From positions 1 to 64,000 of the forward strand of contig NZ_JADVOP010000005.1 in the NCBI RefSeq assembly GCF_016508585.1: DNA of 64,000 bases, given 5' to 3'. Positions 46,604 to 55,461 of the stretch are shown piece by piece (the first letter of the stretch is position 1; each line of letters opens with the position of its first letter). The notes beneath the pieces are model-generated. The model was not told the DNA's origin, did no database searches, and saw only the letters and a list, made by a program, of their open reading frames with translations. This stretch comes from Acinetobacter baumannii (GTDB lineage Bacteria; Pseudomonadota; Gammaproteobacteria; Pseudomonadales; Moraxellaceae). A program made the position numbers and the translations under genes.

Positions 46604-47014
46604 ATGACTTTTCAACTATGCTATGCAAGCAAAACAACAGCACCTCATCATCAATTACTCAATGACCTAAGAGAAATTTTTGGTGAAGCGAGAGACTTTA
46701 ATATTCTGCATCAAGTGCGAGGTGTTCTTTATTTTGCCGATGAGCATTTTTTTCAATGCATTGAAGGAGAAGAGTCGGTAATTCTACGTCTGCTAGAGAA
46801 ATTGCATAAAGATCCCAGACATCAGCAAATTAAATTGTTCAGTGCTTTAATGATTGAGCATGCTCACTTTACTCAATGGTCAATGAAATATGTCAGGCGC
46901 AACAGTAAAATTCAGCAGTTTTTTAAAAACAGGGGGTTGCTCCGTTTTCAACCATTAAAGTTAGACAGGCAAGATGTCCCTCTATTGCTTCAGTTGCTTT
47001 ATGAAACCGAATAG
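46604..47014 (+). CDS. BlsA-like BLUF blue-light sensor
   Basis: A 136-residue single-domain BLUF photoreceptor, much like Acinetobacter BlsA. Key residues are present: Tyr in QLCYAS (Tyr7), Asn in EARDFNILHQVRG, and the Gln in FFQCIEG; the Trp and Met appear in FTQWSMKYV. It should bind FAD and form the usual red-shifted state. BlsA in Acinetobacter affects motility, biofilm and iron or acetoin metabolism through protein partners. No effector domain is present. Confidence 0.88.
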   Translation: MTFQLCYASKTTAPHHQLLNDLREIFGEARDFNILHQVRGVLYFADEHFFQCIEGEESVILRLLEKLHKDPRHQQIKLFSALMIEHAHFTQWSMKYVRRNSKIQQFFKNRGLLRFQPLKLDRQDVPLLLQLLYETE

Positions 47015-47322
47015 TTTGAAGATATGGTTTGATCATCGTATTTAAAGCCATTTTGTTTAATTCTATTTTGAAAACCATCTGTATTCTCGTGACTAAGTTT
47101 TGAGCATGAGTTTTGGAAAGGATAAAATTAAATAACCAAGCTGTGTGTTATTTTAATGAGTAAATAATTCAATTGATTATAGTCAGTAAATCTTCTCTGA
47201 CAGTTTTGCCTATGCTACCAAGCATCGCATCTTTTTTCTGACTGATAGAGATATTGGGCATATCTCTATCACATTCATGATTTTTATTCTGTACGGCACG
47301 CACAACAAAAACAGCAAAATAT
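47015..47322. other. Convergent intergenic region with one hairpin
   Basis: About 308 bp. TGATAGAGATA (47243-47253) and TATCTCTATCA (47261-47271) form an 11 bp perfect stem with a 7-base loop but no T tract on either side. Nothing else supported. Confidence 0.55.
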
Positions 47323-48396
47323 TTAAATTTTTTTACGTTTTGGACGACCAGTCATACGGCATAATAATTCATAGCCGATTGTACCATTTGCTGTCGCTAC
47401 ATCATCGACTAAACGATTTTTACCCCAAAGCTCGACCACTGTTCCAATCGGTGCACTCAATCCAGTGACATCAATGGCGATCATGTCCATGGCGACACGA
47501 CCAATAACGCGTGTTGCTTTTCCATGAACAGAAACATAGTTTTGTTTGAGATAGGCACGGGGATACCCATCGCCATAGCCAATAGATACAATGGCAATAT
47601 CCATTTCTTGCTCGGCAATGAAAGTGGAACCATAACCTACAGATTCTCCTGCTTGAATATGATTTAAAGCAATGATCTCTGCGGTAAATGTCATTACGGG
47701 ACGAATATCAAGATCATGTGCGGATTGGTCAGCAAATGGTGAAGCACCATAAAGCATGATTCCCGGTCGAACAAAATCAAAATTGAGTTCAGGCCATTTA
47801 AAAATAGCAGCAGAGTTACAACATGAGGCTAAAATGGGTGAACAGGCTGTTTTAACCCGTAAAAATTGTTGCTTTTGCTGTTCATTTAACGGATGAGATT
47901 CGACATCAGCATTGGCAAAGTGCATCGCCAAGACACAGTTAAAGCCATCTGCTTTGAGCAAATGGATGACTTCAATTATTTCTGGAACTTTAAAACCCAG
48001 ACGGTTCATGCCGCTATTGAGCTTGACCCAGACTTTAAGCCCTTTTTTGATATATTGTTCTTTATGGGTACGCAACCAATCAACTTGTTGTTGGTGATGA
48101 ACCATTACTTCGAGGTAATTGTCGAGAACGATTGGCATTTCATCTGTGCTAAAAATACCTTCAATCAGGGTAATCGGTTGTTGATATCCCAATTCACGGA
48201 TTTGCAAAGCTTCCTCAAGACAGGCGACTCCAAAAGCATCGGTTGAATTTAAGGCGGCTAAGCAATCCTTGACGCCATGACCATATGCATTGGCTTTTAC
48301 CATACTGACAATTTTAGCGGTTGGGGCAAGTTGTTTGACACGGTTTAAATTATATTGCAGCGCTTCGCTGTCAATATAAACTGTTGCTTGGCGCAC
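47323..48396 (-). CDS. alr: Alanine racemase
   Basis: Makes D-alanine for peptidoglycan. The 357-residue PLP enzyme starts at GTG with AAGGAG nine bases upstream. The PLP Lys is Lys34 in VSMVKANAYGHG, and the second catalytic Tyr lies in SVGYGSTF. The C-terminal beta domain shows GRVAMDMIAIDVT and the end GYELLCRMTGRPKRK is typical. It may be the biosynthetic or catabolic copy; a following dadA is absent, which favours the biosynthetic type. Confidence 0.95.
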   Translation of the reverse strand: MRQATVYIDSEALQYNLNRVKQLAPTAKIVSMVKANAYGHGVKDCLAALNSTDAFGVACLEEALQIRELGYQQPITLIEGIFSTDEMPIVLDNYLEVMVHHQQQVDWLRTHKEQYIKKGLKVWVKLNSGMNRLGFKVPEIIEVIHLLKADGFNCVLAMHFANADVESHPLNEQQKQQFLRVKTACSPILASCCNSAAIFKWPELNFDFVRPGIMLYGASPFADQSAHDLDIRPVMTFTAEIIALNHIQAGESVGYGSTFIAEQEMDIAIVSIGYGDGYPRAYLKQNYVSVHGKATRVIGRVAMDMIAIDVTGLSAPIGTVVELWGKNRLVDDVATANGTIGYELLCRMTGRPKRKKI

Positions 48397-48688
48397 CCTG
48401 GTTACTCCTTGGGAATGGCAAATACAGCATAAAACTGATGAAATTATGCTGTTGAAAATGTAGGGATGGTTCTATGTTGTCTTAAAAAGATCATGATCAG
48501 AACCAGGATTATTGTAGTCCGATCAAGACTAAATGGACATGAACATTTGCGTTTTTAATGGGTTATTGATTTTGTATCGATAAAATTCTTGTACTTTTGG
48601 CTAAACATAATTTGTAAAAATATTGATCTTTATTTTTTTTACAAAATCGTACATTTTATATTCAATTTCATGATTAAGGTGGACGTGT

Positions 48689-49111
48689 ATGGGAACATGG
48701 TCACATGAACCTTTTGGGAATGATACAGCCAGTGATTGGGCATACGAATTCAAAGAGCATGACGGTTATGACGTAATTGAGGATGCATTTGATCAAATCA
48801 TCGATATGACCACAGAAGAGTTTATTGATGCTGATCTGGGATGTATTGCCTATGCAGCAGCAGAAGTTTTAGCTAAATCTTTTACAGAAGAGATTGCGGA
48901 TAACGTATACTTTCCTGAATCTGTCGAAAAATGGTTAGCGCAGAATAAAAATAAGCACAATTATGCCTTGATTCCAAAAGCTTTACTTGCATTAAATTTA
49001 TTGACTTCTGAAAGTTCTGAATTGGATGAGCTATGGCAGGATTCAGATGACTATGACGACTGGATCAGAAATATTGATGAGTTGAAAGAGACTTTAAAAT
49101 CCAAGGTTTGA
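48689..49111 (+). CDS. DUF4259 protein
   Basis: A 140-residue acidic protein with the DUF4259 beginning MGTWSHEPFGNDTASDWAYEF. The family is common in bacteria and has no proven function; it is sometimes encoded near toxin-immunity loci but nothing here indicates that. Convergent with dnaB. Confidence 0.8.
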   Translation: MGTWSHEPFGNDTASDWAYEFKEHDGYDVIEDAFDQIIDMTTEEFIDADLGCIAYAAAEVLAKSFTEEIADNVYFPESVEKWLAQNKNKHNYALIPKALLALNLLTSESSELDELWQDSDDYDDWIRNIDELKETLKSKV

Positions 49112-49141
49112 GTAAAAGTCTCTTTAGGGCTAAGATCAAAC

Positions 49142-50587
49142 TTATTCTTCGTCTTCATACTGAGCATAGTACTCAGGAGATAGGTTGCTGAATCGCGTAT
49201 ACTGACCTTCAAAGGCGAGGCGTACTGTACCAATAGGTCCATTACGCTGTTTACCAATGATGATTTCAGCAGTCCCGGCTTCTTTTGATTCTTTGTTATA
49301 TACTTCATCACGGTAGATAAACATAATTAAATCGGCATCCTGCTCAATCGCACCTGATTCACGTAAGTCTGACATAACTGGGCGTTTGTTTGGACGGTTC
49401 TCCAAAGAACGGTTAAGCTGTGATAATGCAATGACAGGGCACATCATTTCTTTAGCAAGCGCTTTTAAGCTTCGTGAAATTTCACCAATCTCACCTACAC
49501 GGTTATCGCCCATACCGGGCACTTTCATTAACTGTAGATAATCGATCATGATACATCCCAGCTTGCCACCGTGTTGTTTGGCAATACGCCGTGCACGGGC
49601 ACGAACCTCTGTTGGCGGGAGTGCAGAAGAGTCATCGATATAGAGGTGCTTTTCTTGAAGCTGTAAAATTGTACCGGTCACTTTAGACCATTCATCACCA
49701 TCCAATTTTCCTGAACGTAAATGTCCTTGATGGACTTTACCGTAAGCTGAGATCAAGCGCATTGCAATGGAATCTGCGGGCATTTCCATTGAGAAAACCA
49801 ATGCCGGTAAATCACAGTTGAACAAAACGCTTTCAACCAGATTCATGGCAAATGTGGTTTTCCCCATGGACGGACGTGCTGCGACAATAATCATATCTCC
49901 GGGTTGCATACCTGAAGTTTTATTGTCTAGCTCCATAAAACCTGTGGTTAAACCTGTGATATTGCCGTCCAGCTGCGATAGTTCATTTAATTTATCAAAT
50001 ACGTCAGCAACTACTGAAGTAATTGCTTTAGGACCTTGTGCCTTAGCATTATTGTTATGTTGTTCTGCAATAGAAAAAATATTGGTCTCAGCAAGATCTA
50101 AAATTTCACTGACATCACGGCCTTTGGTGTCATATGCATTTTGCAGAATCTCATTACCGACCTTAATCATATTTCTTAAAGTCGCAAATTCCTTAATTTT
50201 CCCAGCATAGGTTTCTAAGTTATAAAAACTTGAAGGGGAATCTGCCATCAATTGCATCAAATATTCTTCACCACCGATAGCATCCAATAGATTTTGTTTA
50301 ATTAGCCAATCATTGACTAAAACTGCATCATAGGGAGAACTTTCTTGAGCGAGTTTCTCGATTGCTCGAAAGATATATTTATGACGCGTTGCGTAAAAAT
50401 CATTTTCATTTAAAGTATCGCTGACTTGTTCAAAAGACTCAGCGACAGTCATTAATGCAGCAAGTACAGCTTGTTCAATTGCCAGATTATGGGGTGGCGT
50501 ACGAAATTCTTTTAACTGTGCATTGTCTTTATTTTTTGCATCAGCATTAAAAGAATTCTGTTGAGCTGTGGCGGTTGCCTGTGACAT
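49142..50587 (-). CDS. dnaB: Replicative DNA helicase
   Basis: Ring helicase of the replication fork, 481 residues. The start MSQATATAQQN at 50587 is chosen; the ATG at 50656 adds 23 residues without homology to the family. N-terminal helical domain (PPHNLAIEQAVLAALM...), Walker A ARPSMGKTTFAMN, Walker B MIDYLQLM and the motif QLNRSLENRPNKRPVMSDLRESGAIEQDAD are canonical. It is convergent with DUF4259. Confidence 0.97.
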   Translation of the reverse strand: MSQATATAQQNSFNADAKNKDNAQLKEFRTPPHNLAIEQAVLAALMTVAESFEQVSDTLNENDFYATRHKYIFRAIEKLAQESSPYDAVLVNDWLIKQNLLDAIGGEEYLMQLMADSPSSFYNLETYAGKIKEFATLRNMIKVGNEILQNAYDTKGRDVSEILDLAETNIFSIAEQHNNNAKAQGPKAITSVVADVFDKLNELSQLDGNITGLTTGFMELDNKTSGMQPGDMIIVAARPSMGKTTFAMNLVESVLFNCDLPALVFSMEMPADSIAMRLISAYGKVHQGHLRSGKLDGDEWSKVTGTILQLQEKHLYIDDSSALPPTEVRARARRIAKQHGGKLGCIMIDYLQLMKVPGMGDNRVGEIGEISRSLKALAKEMMCPVIALSQLNRSLENRPNKRPVMSDLRESGAIEQDADLIMFIYRDEVYNKESKEAGTAEIIIGKQRNGPIGTVRLAFEGQYTRFSNLSPEYYAQYEDEE

Positions 50588-50760
50588 ATAAGACCTTGAT
50601 TTTAAATCGTGCGAAAACGTGATTAACGTAATGTATGGATATACTAGAGTATTCACTTATCTTAATGCAAAATGCGAAAAGTATCTAACAGTAATATCGA
50701 TAAGCTAGGGATGCGTAGAGTAAAAGACTTGAATGAAAGTCAAAATTTAAAGATAAAAAA

Positions 50761-50790
50761 AGAGCATACAAAAGTATGCTCTTTTTTTTG
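50761..50790. terminator. Strong terminator after rplI
   Basis: AGAGCATAC (50761-50769) and GTATGCTCT (50774-50782), loop AAAA, A run before and T run after, so functional on both strands. Confidence 0.92.
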
Positions 50791-50798
50791 GTCGGAAA

Positions 50799-51245
50799 TT
50801 ACTCAGATACGATTGTAACGAGAACTTCAGCAACAACATCATGATGCAATTGGATTGCGATGTTGAATTCACCAGTGTGACGAAGCGCACCGTTCGGTAA
50901 ACGAACTTCTGCACGGTCTACAACAAGACCAGCATTTGTTAAAGCGTCAGCGATGTCACGAGTACCGATTGAACCAAATAGTTTACCTTCATCACCCGCT
51001 TTCGCAGTGATAACGATATTCACTTCGTTCAATTGATCAGCACGTGCTTGAGCAGCAGCTAAAACTTCAGCTTCAGCTTTCTCAAGTTCTGCACGACGAG
51101 CTTCAAAAGCAGCAGTGTTTGCTTCAGTCGCAGCAACTGCTTTACCTTGAGGGATTAAGTAGTTACGGCCGTAACCAGCTTTAACTGATACTTTATCGCC
51201 TAATTTACCAAGGTTTTTAATGCGTTGTAATAAGATAATATCCAC
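50799..51245 (-). CDS. rplI: Ribosomal protein bL9
   Basis: Large-subunit protein L9, 148 residues. The N-terminal domain [36 protein letters not shown] is the family signature, with a long connecting helix and a C-terminal domain. It ends the rpsF-rpsR-rplI operon. Confidence 0.97.
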   Translation of the reverse strand: MDIILLQRIKNLGKLGDKVSVKAGYGRNYLIPQGKAVAATEANTAAFEARRAELEKAEAEVLAAAQARADQLNEVNIVITAKAGDEGKLFGSIGTRDIADALTNAGLVVDRAEVRLPNGALRHTGEFNIAIQLHHDVVAEVLVTIVSE

Positions 51246-51254
51246 GGCTCAACC

Positions 51255-51482
51255 TCACTTATGATTGTCAGTGTAAGGAATCAACGCTAAGTAGCGAGCT
51301 TGTTTAATAGCAAGCGCCAATTGACGTTGGTAACGAGCTTTAGTACCTGTAATACGGCTAGGAACAATCTTGCCATTTTCAGTGATGTACTGTTTTAAAG
51401 TGTCGATATCTTTGTAGTCGATGTACGTAACGTTCTCAGCTGTAAAGCGGCAGAACTTGCGACGACGGTAAAAACGTGCCAT
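51255..51482 (-). CDS. rpsR: Ribosomal protein bS18
   Basis: Small-subunit protein S18, 75 residues, the normal length, starting [25 protein letters not shown]. It lies between rpsF and rplI. Confidence 0.97.
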   Translation of the reverse strand: MARFYRRRKFCRFTAENVTYIDYKDIDTLKQYITENGKIVPSRITGTKARYQRQLALAIKQARYLALIPYTDNHK

Positions 51483-51493
51483 TGATGTTCTCC

Positions 51494-51880
51494 TTATGCT
51501 TCAACAGAATCTTGAGCTTGTTGTGCTTCTTCACGTTGAGCTTTACGCGCACGTTTTTCTTCAGCACTCTTAGCAAGTAATGATTCTTCAGTGATTGCGT
51601 GTTCACGACGGATAATCACGTTACGAAGGATTGCATCGTTATAACGGAACAATTCTTCTAATTCATTTAGCGTAGTTTGGTTACATTCGATGTTCATCAA
51701 AATGTAGTGCGCTTTATGAATTTTGTTAATTGGGTAAGCCAATTGGCGACGGCCCCAATCTTCAAGACGGTGAATTTGACCTTCAGCATCTTTGATGTGA
51801 GAAATGTAGCGTTCTACCATTCCCACAACTTGATCGCTTTGGTCTGGGTGTACCAGAATTACGATTTCGTAGTGACGCAT
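51494..51880 (-). CDS. rpsF: Ribosomal protein bS6
   Basis: Small-subunit protein S6, 128 residues. The start [18 protein letters not shown] at 51880 has AGGAG upstream and is the family beginning; the upstream ATG at 51928 is not used. The C-terminal tail is acidic and lysine/arginine rich, as usual. First gene of rpsF-rpsR-rplI. Confidence 0.97.
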   Translation of the reverse strand: MRHYEIVILVHPDQSDQVVGMVERYISHIKDAEGQIHRLEDWGRRQLAYPINKIHKAHYILMNIECNQTTLNELEELFRYNDAILRNVIIRREHAITEESLLAKSAEEKRARKAQREEAQQAQDSVEA

Positions 51881-52140
51881 TGTCAGCTCCTTACGGTTTA
51901 TACAGCCCCATTCAAAAGAATGAAGCAAGGAGTCACAATCTGTAATGCTTTAGACAACAGTTTAAAGCAATAGATTATGCCGCAAAAATTGCGAGCGCCT
52001 ATTATAGGAAAGTTTGTAAGCAAACACAATTTATTATTCAATTATTTATTGGGAGAACCCGTGAATATTATACAGCACCAAGATTGAATTTCACGGAGCA
52101 ATTATTTAGATTAAAAATAATAAAAACATGGATATCCATT

Positions 52141-52626
52141 ATGACAAATTACAGTGCTGAAAAACTTGAAACTATTGAATCTTATATTGAAAACCCTACC
52201 CAAGACTTCTATTTCGATGTTTTTGATGGACGCTATGACATTGTGATGGTGGTGGATTGGGGAGAAGAAGATAATGCAATTATTGAATATTGTGAAAAAA
52301 TTCTAGAAACGGGTCAACTGTCCGCAAAACTAGAAGATGCTGATAATAAACAGGGATTTACCATTACGATTCAGTTCGGTGAAAAATCATTGCTTATTCC
52401 CTATCAAGGTAAAGGTGCTGATCGTGATACAACTTTACGAGCACTCAATGAAATTTTACATCCTGAGTATGAAATCCGTTTCTGTAAAGCTTCTGATGGT
52501 TCAGACACATTGGAATTTATCCCACTTCCCCAAGAACTATGGCATCAATTGGATCTCAAATATGCTGAAAGAATGGATGATTTGTTTGCTCGGTTTGAGC
52601 AGGACTCAGTTTTTTTTGGAAGTTAA
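52141..52626 (+). CDS. Uncharacterised acidic protein
   Basis: A 161-residue acidic soluble protein (start MTNYSAEKLETIESYIENPTQ at 52141). I recognise no family. Composition and length are similar to other small cytoplasmic proteins in the window. Features: an Asp/Glu-rich VVDWGEEDNA stretch and a basic-hydrophobic ITIQFGEKSLLIPYQGKG. Confidence 0.6.
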   Translation: MTNYSAEKLETIESYIENPTQDFYFDVFDGRYDIVMVVDWGEEDNAIIEYCEKILETGQLSAKLEDADNKQGFTITIQFGEKSLLIPYQGKGADRDTTLRALNEILHPEYEIRFCKASDGSDTLEFIPLPQELWHQLDLKYAERMDDLFARFEQDSVFFGS

Positions 52627-53150
52627 TTTAACCGATAGATTCGCCATTCGAACTCATCCAAGTGTTTATTTATCTACATGATGCTTACATATTGAACTCA
52701 TTAAATGGTTTTTAAAAAAGGAAGTTGAGTATCTAAGATCCAGTTAAAGAGGGTTGTTTTCCAGCAAAGATAAATCATTTTTATATAAACTTTTGGAAAT
52801 AAATAAGCAGCATTGGCGTTTAAACACGTATATTTCTTTTTAAAATATAGCTACTGAATTTTAGTAAGTTAAGTGCTGAAACTACACGGACAGTTTCTCT
52901 GGTTTATAGGTCGAAATTCAGGCCTAAAAAGTAGCATTCAATGATCAAATCTCCAAGTTGATTAAATAGACAAAAGTGGTAGCTTACAAATTTTTATAAG
53001 CTGAAGATATGATCAAATCGCTTTTGATTTATTAAGGTTATGTGAAATCAAATCATTTTATTTAAAATAGATATGGATAGAATTCCTTATATTCAACAGG
53101 GCTAAAACTTAAATTTCTCGTAAATAACGACCATAAAATTTATTCATGAT

Positions 53151-53342
53151 TTAAACCACATTCCATTGCCACTTGCTTAATAGCCAACTGATTTTCTCTA
53201 AGAAAATTTTAGCCAATTCTAGACACATTGCTTTTGACCATTTTGCTGAAAATCGTCCAAATTCTATTGAAAAGATTGGTGATTGGTGATGTGCTGTAAT
53301 TCCAAATTTATCGGCTAAGATTTGTCTATTCATCTTTTTCAC
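53151..53342 (-). CDS. Possible small protein
   Basis: A 63-residue frame beginning MKKMNRQILADKFGI, with helical Lys/Trp-containing sequence (SAKWSKAMCLELAKIFLEK). No recognised family and no clear ribosome site. It may be a truncated remnant. Confidence 0.35.
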   Translation of the reverse strand: MKKMNRQILADKFGITAHHQSPIFSIEFGRFSAKWSKAMCLELAKIFLEKISWLLSKWQWNVV

Positions 53343-53363
53343 GAAAGAAAAGTAGCGCGAACT

Positions 53364-53457
53364 TTAGGCTGATCCTGAAATTGAGTAAAACCCAGCAAGA
53401 CTGCGAAGCAATTTATTTTTTCAATAAGTCAAAGAGTTGGTGCGTCGAAATCAGGTT
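53364..53457. repeat. Diverged intergenic repeat, copy 2
   Basis: TAGGCTGATCCTGAAATTGA near 53364-53385 and TTCAATAAGTCAAA...TCGAAATCAGGTT ending at about 53457 match copy 1 at 25124-25250. Confidence 0.55.
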
Positions 53458-53600
53458 GGATAGTATTCAATTAAATATAATGGCAATGTCAAAAAATTAA
53501 AAATTTTGCTCGATATAAATTTTTACAGGATGAATATTTTCAAACGTAAATAAGATTTCAATTATTTTGAGAATGCATTTATGGAAAATTAAAAGATCAA

Positions 53601-53630
53601 AAAAAAGATAGAGTGAACTCTATCTTTTTT
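53601..53630 (-). terminator. Terminator of the cyo operon
   Basis: AAAAAAGATAGAG (53601-53613) / CTCTATCTTTTTT (53618-53630), loop TGAA. It overlaps the end of cyoE. Confidence 0.9.
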
Positions 53631-54507
53631 AAAACAATGGCAAATGTGGTGCAGGGGAGACGTAACTAAAACTAAAGCTAAAACTGAGTGCTGTAATTAA
53701 AATTACTGAATACAAAAAATATTTTTTTGCCCAAACTTGATCATTTTCTGCTTTAAACCCGATAATTGACAGATACAGCCAATAAGCACACAAAGCATTA
53801 AAGGTGATTAAGAAAAAAATGTTGGTATAGCCAAAACAATATAAACCATTTAAAACCGCAGCAAAAAGTACAACATAAATCAAACTTTCAACTTTGGTTC
53901 GAAAAATCGAACGTGCTACAGGTAAAATAGGAATATCTGCATTTTTATAGTCGTCAAAACGATAGATTGCAATTCCCCAAGAATGTGGCATTTGCCAAAG
54001 CGCATAAGCTAAAAAAATCAGCAAAGCAGCAATATCAAATTCATTGGAAACAGCAGTATATCCAATTACAGGAGGGCTTGCGCCAGAAATACTTCCAATC
54101 ACAGTTTGATGAATTGTAGTACGCTTACTCCAAAGACTATAAAAAATCACATACACAACAAAGCCAAGTACAGCGAAGCCAAATGCGTAGGCGTTGACAA
54201 AAAACCACAACAAAGCAAAGCCAATTAAACCCAGTACAGCAGAAAAAATTAAAGCAACTGTTGGACTGATGGTCTTTTTGACAAGCGCACGATTCATTGT
54301 GCGTTGCATTTTTTGGTCAATGTCTTGGTCAATGACATTATTCACAACACAACCGGAAGCAACAACAAGTGTTGTACCAATGAGTGTGATGAGAAGTAAA
54401 AGGAAATCTACTGAACCTTGAGCGGCTAAGAAAAAGCCGCCCAAAGTGGTAACGAAGTTACCAAAGAGAATTCCTGGCTTAGTCAGGAATAGATATTTTT
54501 TCAACAT
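53629..54507 (-). CDS. cyoE: Protoheme IX farnesyltransferase
   Basis: Makes heme O for the bo3 oxidase. A 292-residue membrane protein with about nine membrane segments. The UbiA-type Asp motifs are NNVIDQDIDQKMQRTMNR (about 57-74) and a second near YRFDDYKNADIPILPV. The initial MLKKYLFLTKPGILFGNFVTTLGGF is family-typical. Last gene of cyoABCDE. Confidence 0.95.
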   Translation of the reverse strand: MLKKYLFLTKPGILFGNFVTTLGGFFLAAQGSVDFLLLLITLIGTTLVVASGCVVNNVIDQDIDQKMQRTMNRALVKKTISPTVALIFSAVLGLIGFALLWFFVNAYAFGFAVLGFVVYVIFYSLWSKRTTIHQTVIGSISGASPPVIGYTAVSNEFDIAALLIFLAYALWQMPHSWGIAIYRFDDYKNADIPILPVARSIFRTKVESLIYVVLFAAVLNGLYCFGYTNIFFLITFNALCAYWLYLSIIGFKAENDQVWAKKYFLYSVILITALSFSFSFSYVSPAPHLPLF

Positions 54508-54513
54508 GACACC

Positions 54514-54837
54514 CTAGAGCATCATGTTTGAATGTAAGTAGTTCATGATCCATACAGAACCAATTAAGAGAACTGCAATCGTCAGAATCGTATAGATGAA
54601 TGCAATCACATTCCAGCGCTGTTCAGAAGATGAGTTCATGTGCAAGAAGAAAATTAACTGTACAAGAACCTGAGCAACAGCGGTGATCGCGATTGTTGCA
54701 ACAACTGCACCACCAGTCATGCCTTTCATCACCATCCCAAATGGGATGATGGTCAAAACGACAGAAAGGATGAAACCGATCGAGTATTGTTTGATGTTTC
54801 CGTGCGAAGCACCAGCAGCATTATGATCATGACTCAT
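54514..54837 (-). CDS. cyoD: Cytochrome bo3 subunit IV
   Basis: A 107-residue membrane protein with three membrane segments, the small subunit of the quinol oxidase. The start [18 protein letters not shown] at 54837 is chosen; its ATG shares a base with the cyoC stop. The end of the second segment VLVQLIFFLHMNSSSEQRWN is typical. Confidence 0.93.
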   Translation of the reverse strand: MSHDHNAAGASHGNIKQYSIGFILSVVLTIIPFGMVMKGMTGGAVVATIAITAVAQVLVQLIFFLHMNSSSEQRWNVIAFIYTILTIAVLLIGSVWIMNYLHSNMML

Positions 54838-55457
54838 TATAAAGCTCCCAGTAAATAAACTACACTGAATACACAGATCCAAACGATGTCAAGGAAGTGC
54901 CAGAACAAGCTTAGGCAAGCAAGACGACGTGTATTTGGTAGTGTCAAACCATATTTCTTGATTTGAACCATCAACACGATCATCCAGACTAAACCAGAAG
55001 TTACGTGAATACCGTGCGTACCAACAAGTGTAAAGAACGCAGATAAAAACGCGCTGTGGCTCGGACCATGACCAGCGTGAACTAAATGATTGAACTCATA
55101 AAGTTCCATACCGATGAATGTTGCACCAAATAGCCATGTGATAATTAACCACATAAGCACTTGGTTGACATTTTTCTTGTAAGAAGCAAGAACCGCAAAA
55201 CCAAAAGTCACAGAAGAAATCAAGAGAGCAAAAGTTTCTACAAGGACGAAACCTAACGACTCACCAAATAACTCTTTTGGACTTGGCGTACCAGGCGGAA
55301 TATGACTGCTTAATACAGCGAACGCGATGAAGAGTGTACCGAATAAAATCAAGTCACTCATCAAGTATGTCCAGAAACCAAAGACGGTGATGTCTGTATC
55401 ATCGTGATGATGATGTTCATCATGTCCATGGTTGTCGTGATGAAGTACTTCAGCCAT
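54837..55457 (-). CDS. cyoC: Cytochrome bo3 subunit III
   Basis: A 206-residue heme-copper oxidase subunit III with five membrane segments. A His/Asp-rich N-terminus ([15 protein letters not shown]) precedes the usual [23 protein letters not shown]. It lies four bases after cyoB and overlaps cyoD by one base. Confidence 0.95.
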   Translation of the reverse strand: MAEVLHHDNHGHDEHHHHDDTDITVFGFWTYLMSDLILFGTLFIAFAVLSSHIPPGTPSPKELFGESLGFVLVETFALLISSVTFGFAVLASYKKNVNQVLMWLIITWLFGATFIGMELYEFNHLVHAGHGPSHSAFLSAFFTLVGTHGIHVTSGLVWMIVLMVQIKKYGLTLPNTRRLACLSLFWHFLDIVWICVFSVVYLLGAL

Positions 55458-55461
55458 ATCC

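Larger units (their letters stand above)
52627..53628. other. 1 kb intergenic region with a dispersed repeat
   Basis: No intact gene. A 63-codon minus-strand frame (53151-53342, MNRQILADKFGITAHHQSPIF...) has a plausible start and lies directly after the repeat copy; it could be a small gene or a remnant. A stem AGCTTAC...ATAAGCT spans about 52982-53004. A repeat copy at 53364-53457 is listed separately. Confidence 0.45.

Noticed and set aside
49767..50210. 147-codon frame opposite dnaB
   Set aside because: Antisense shadow of a conserved gene; no ribosome site.
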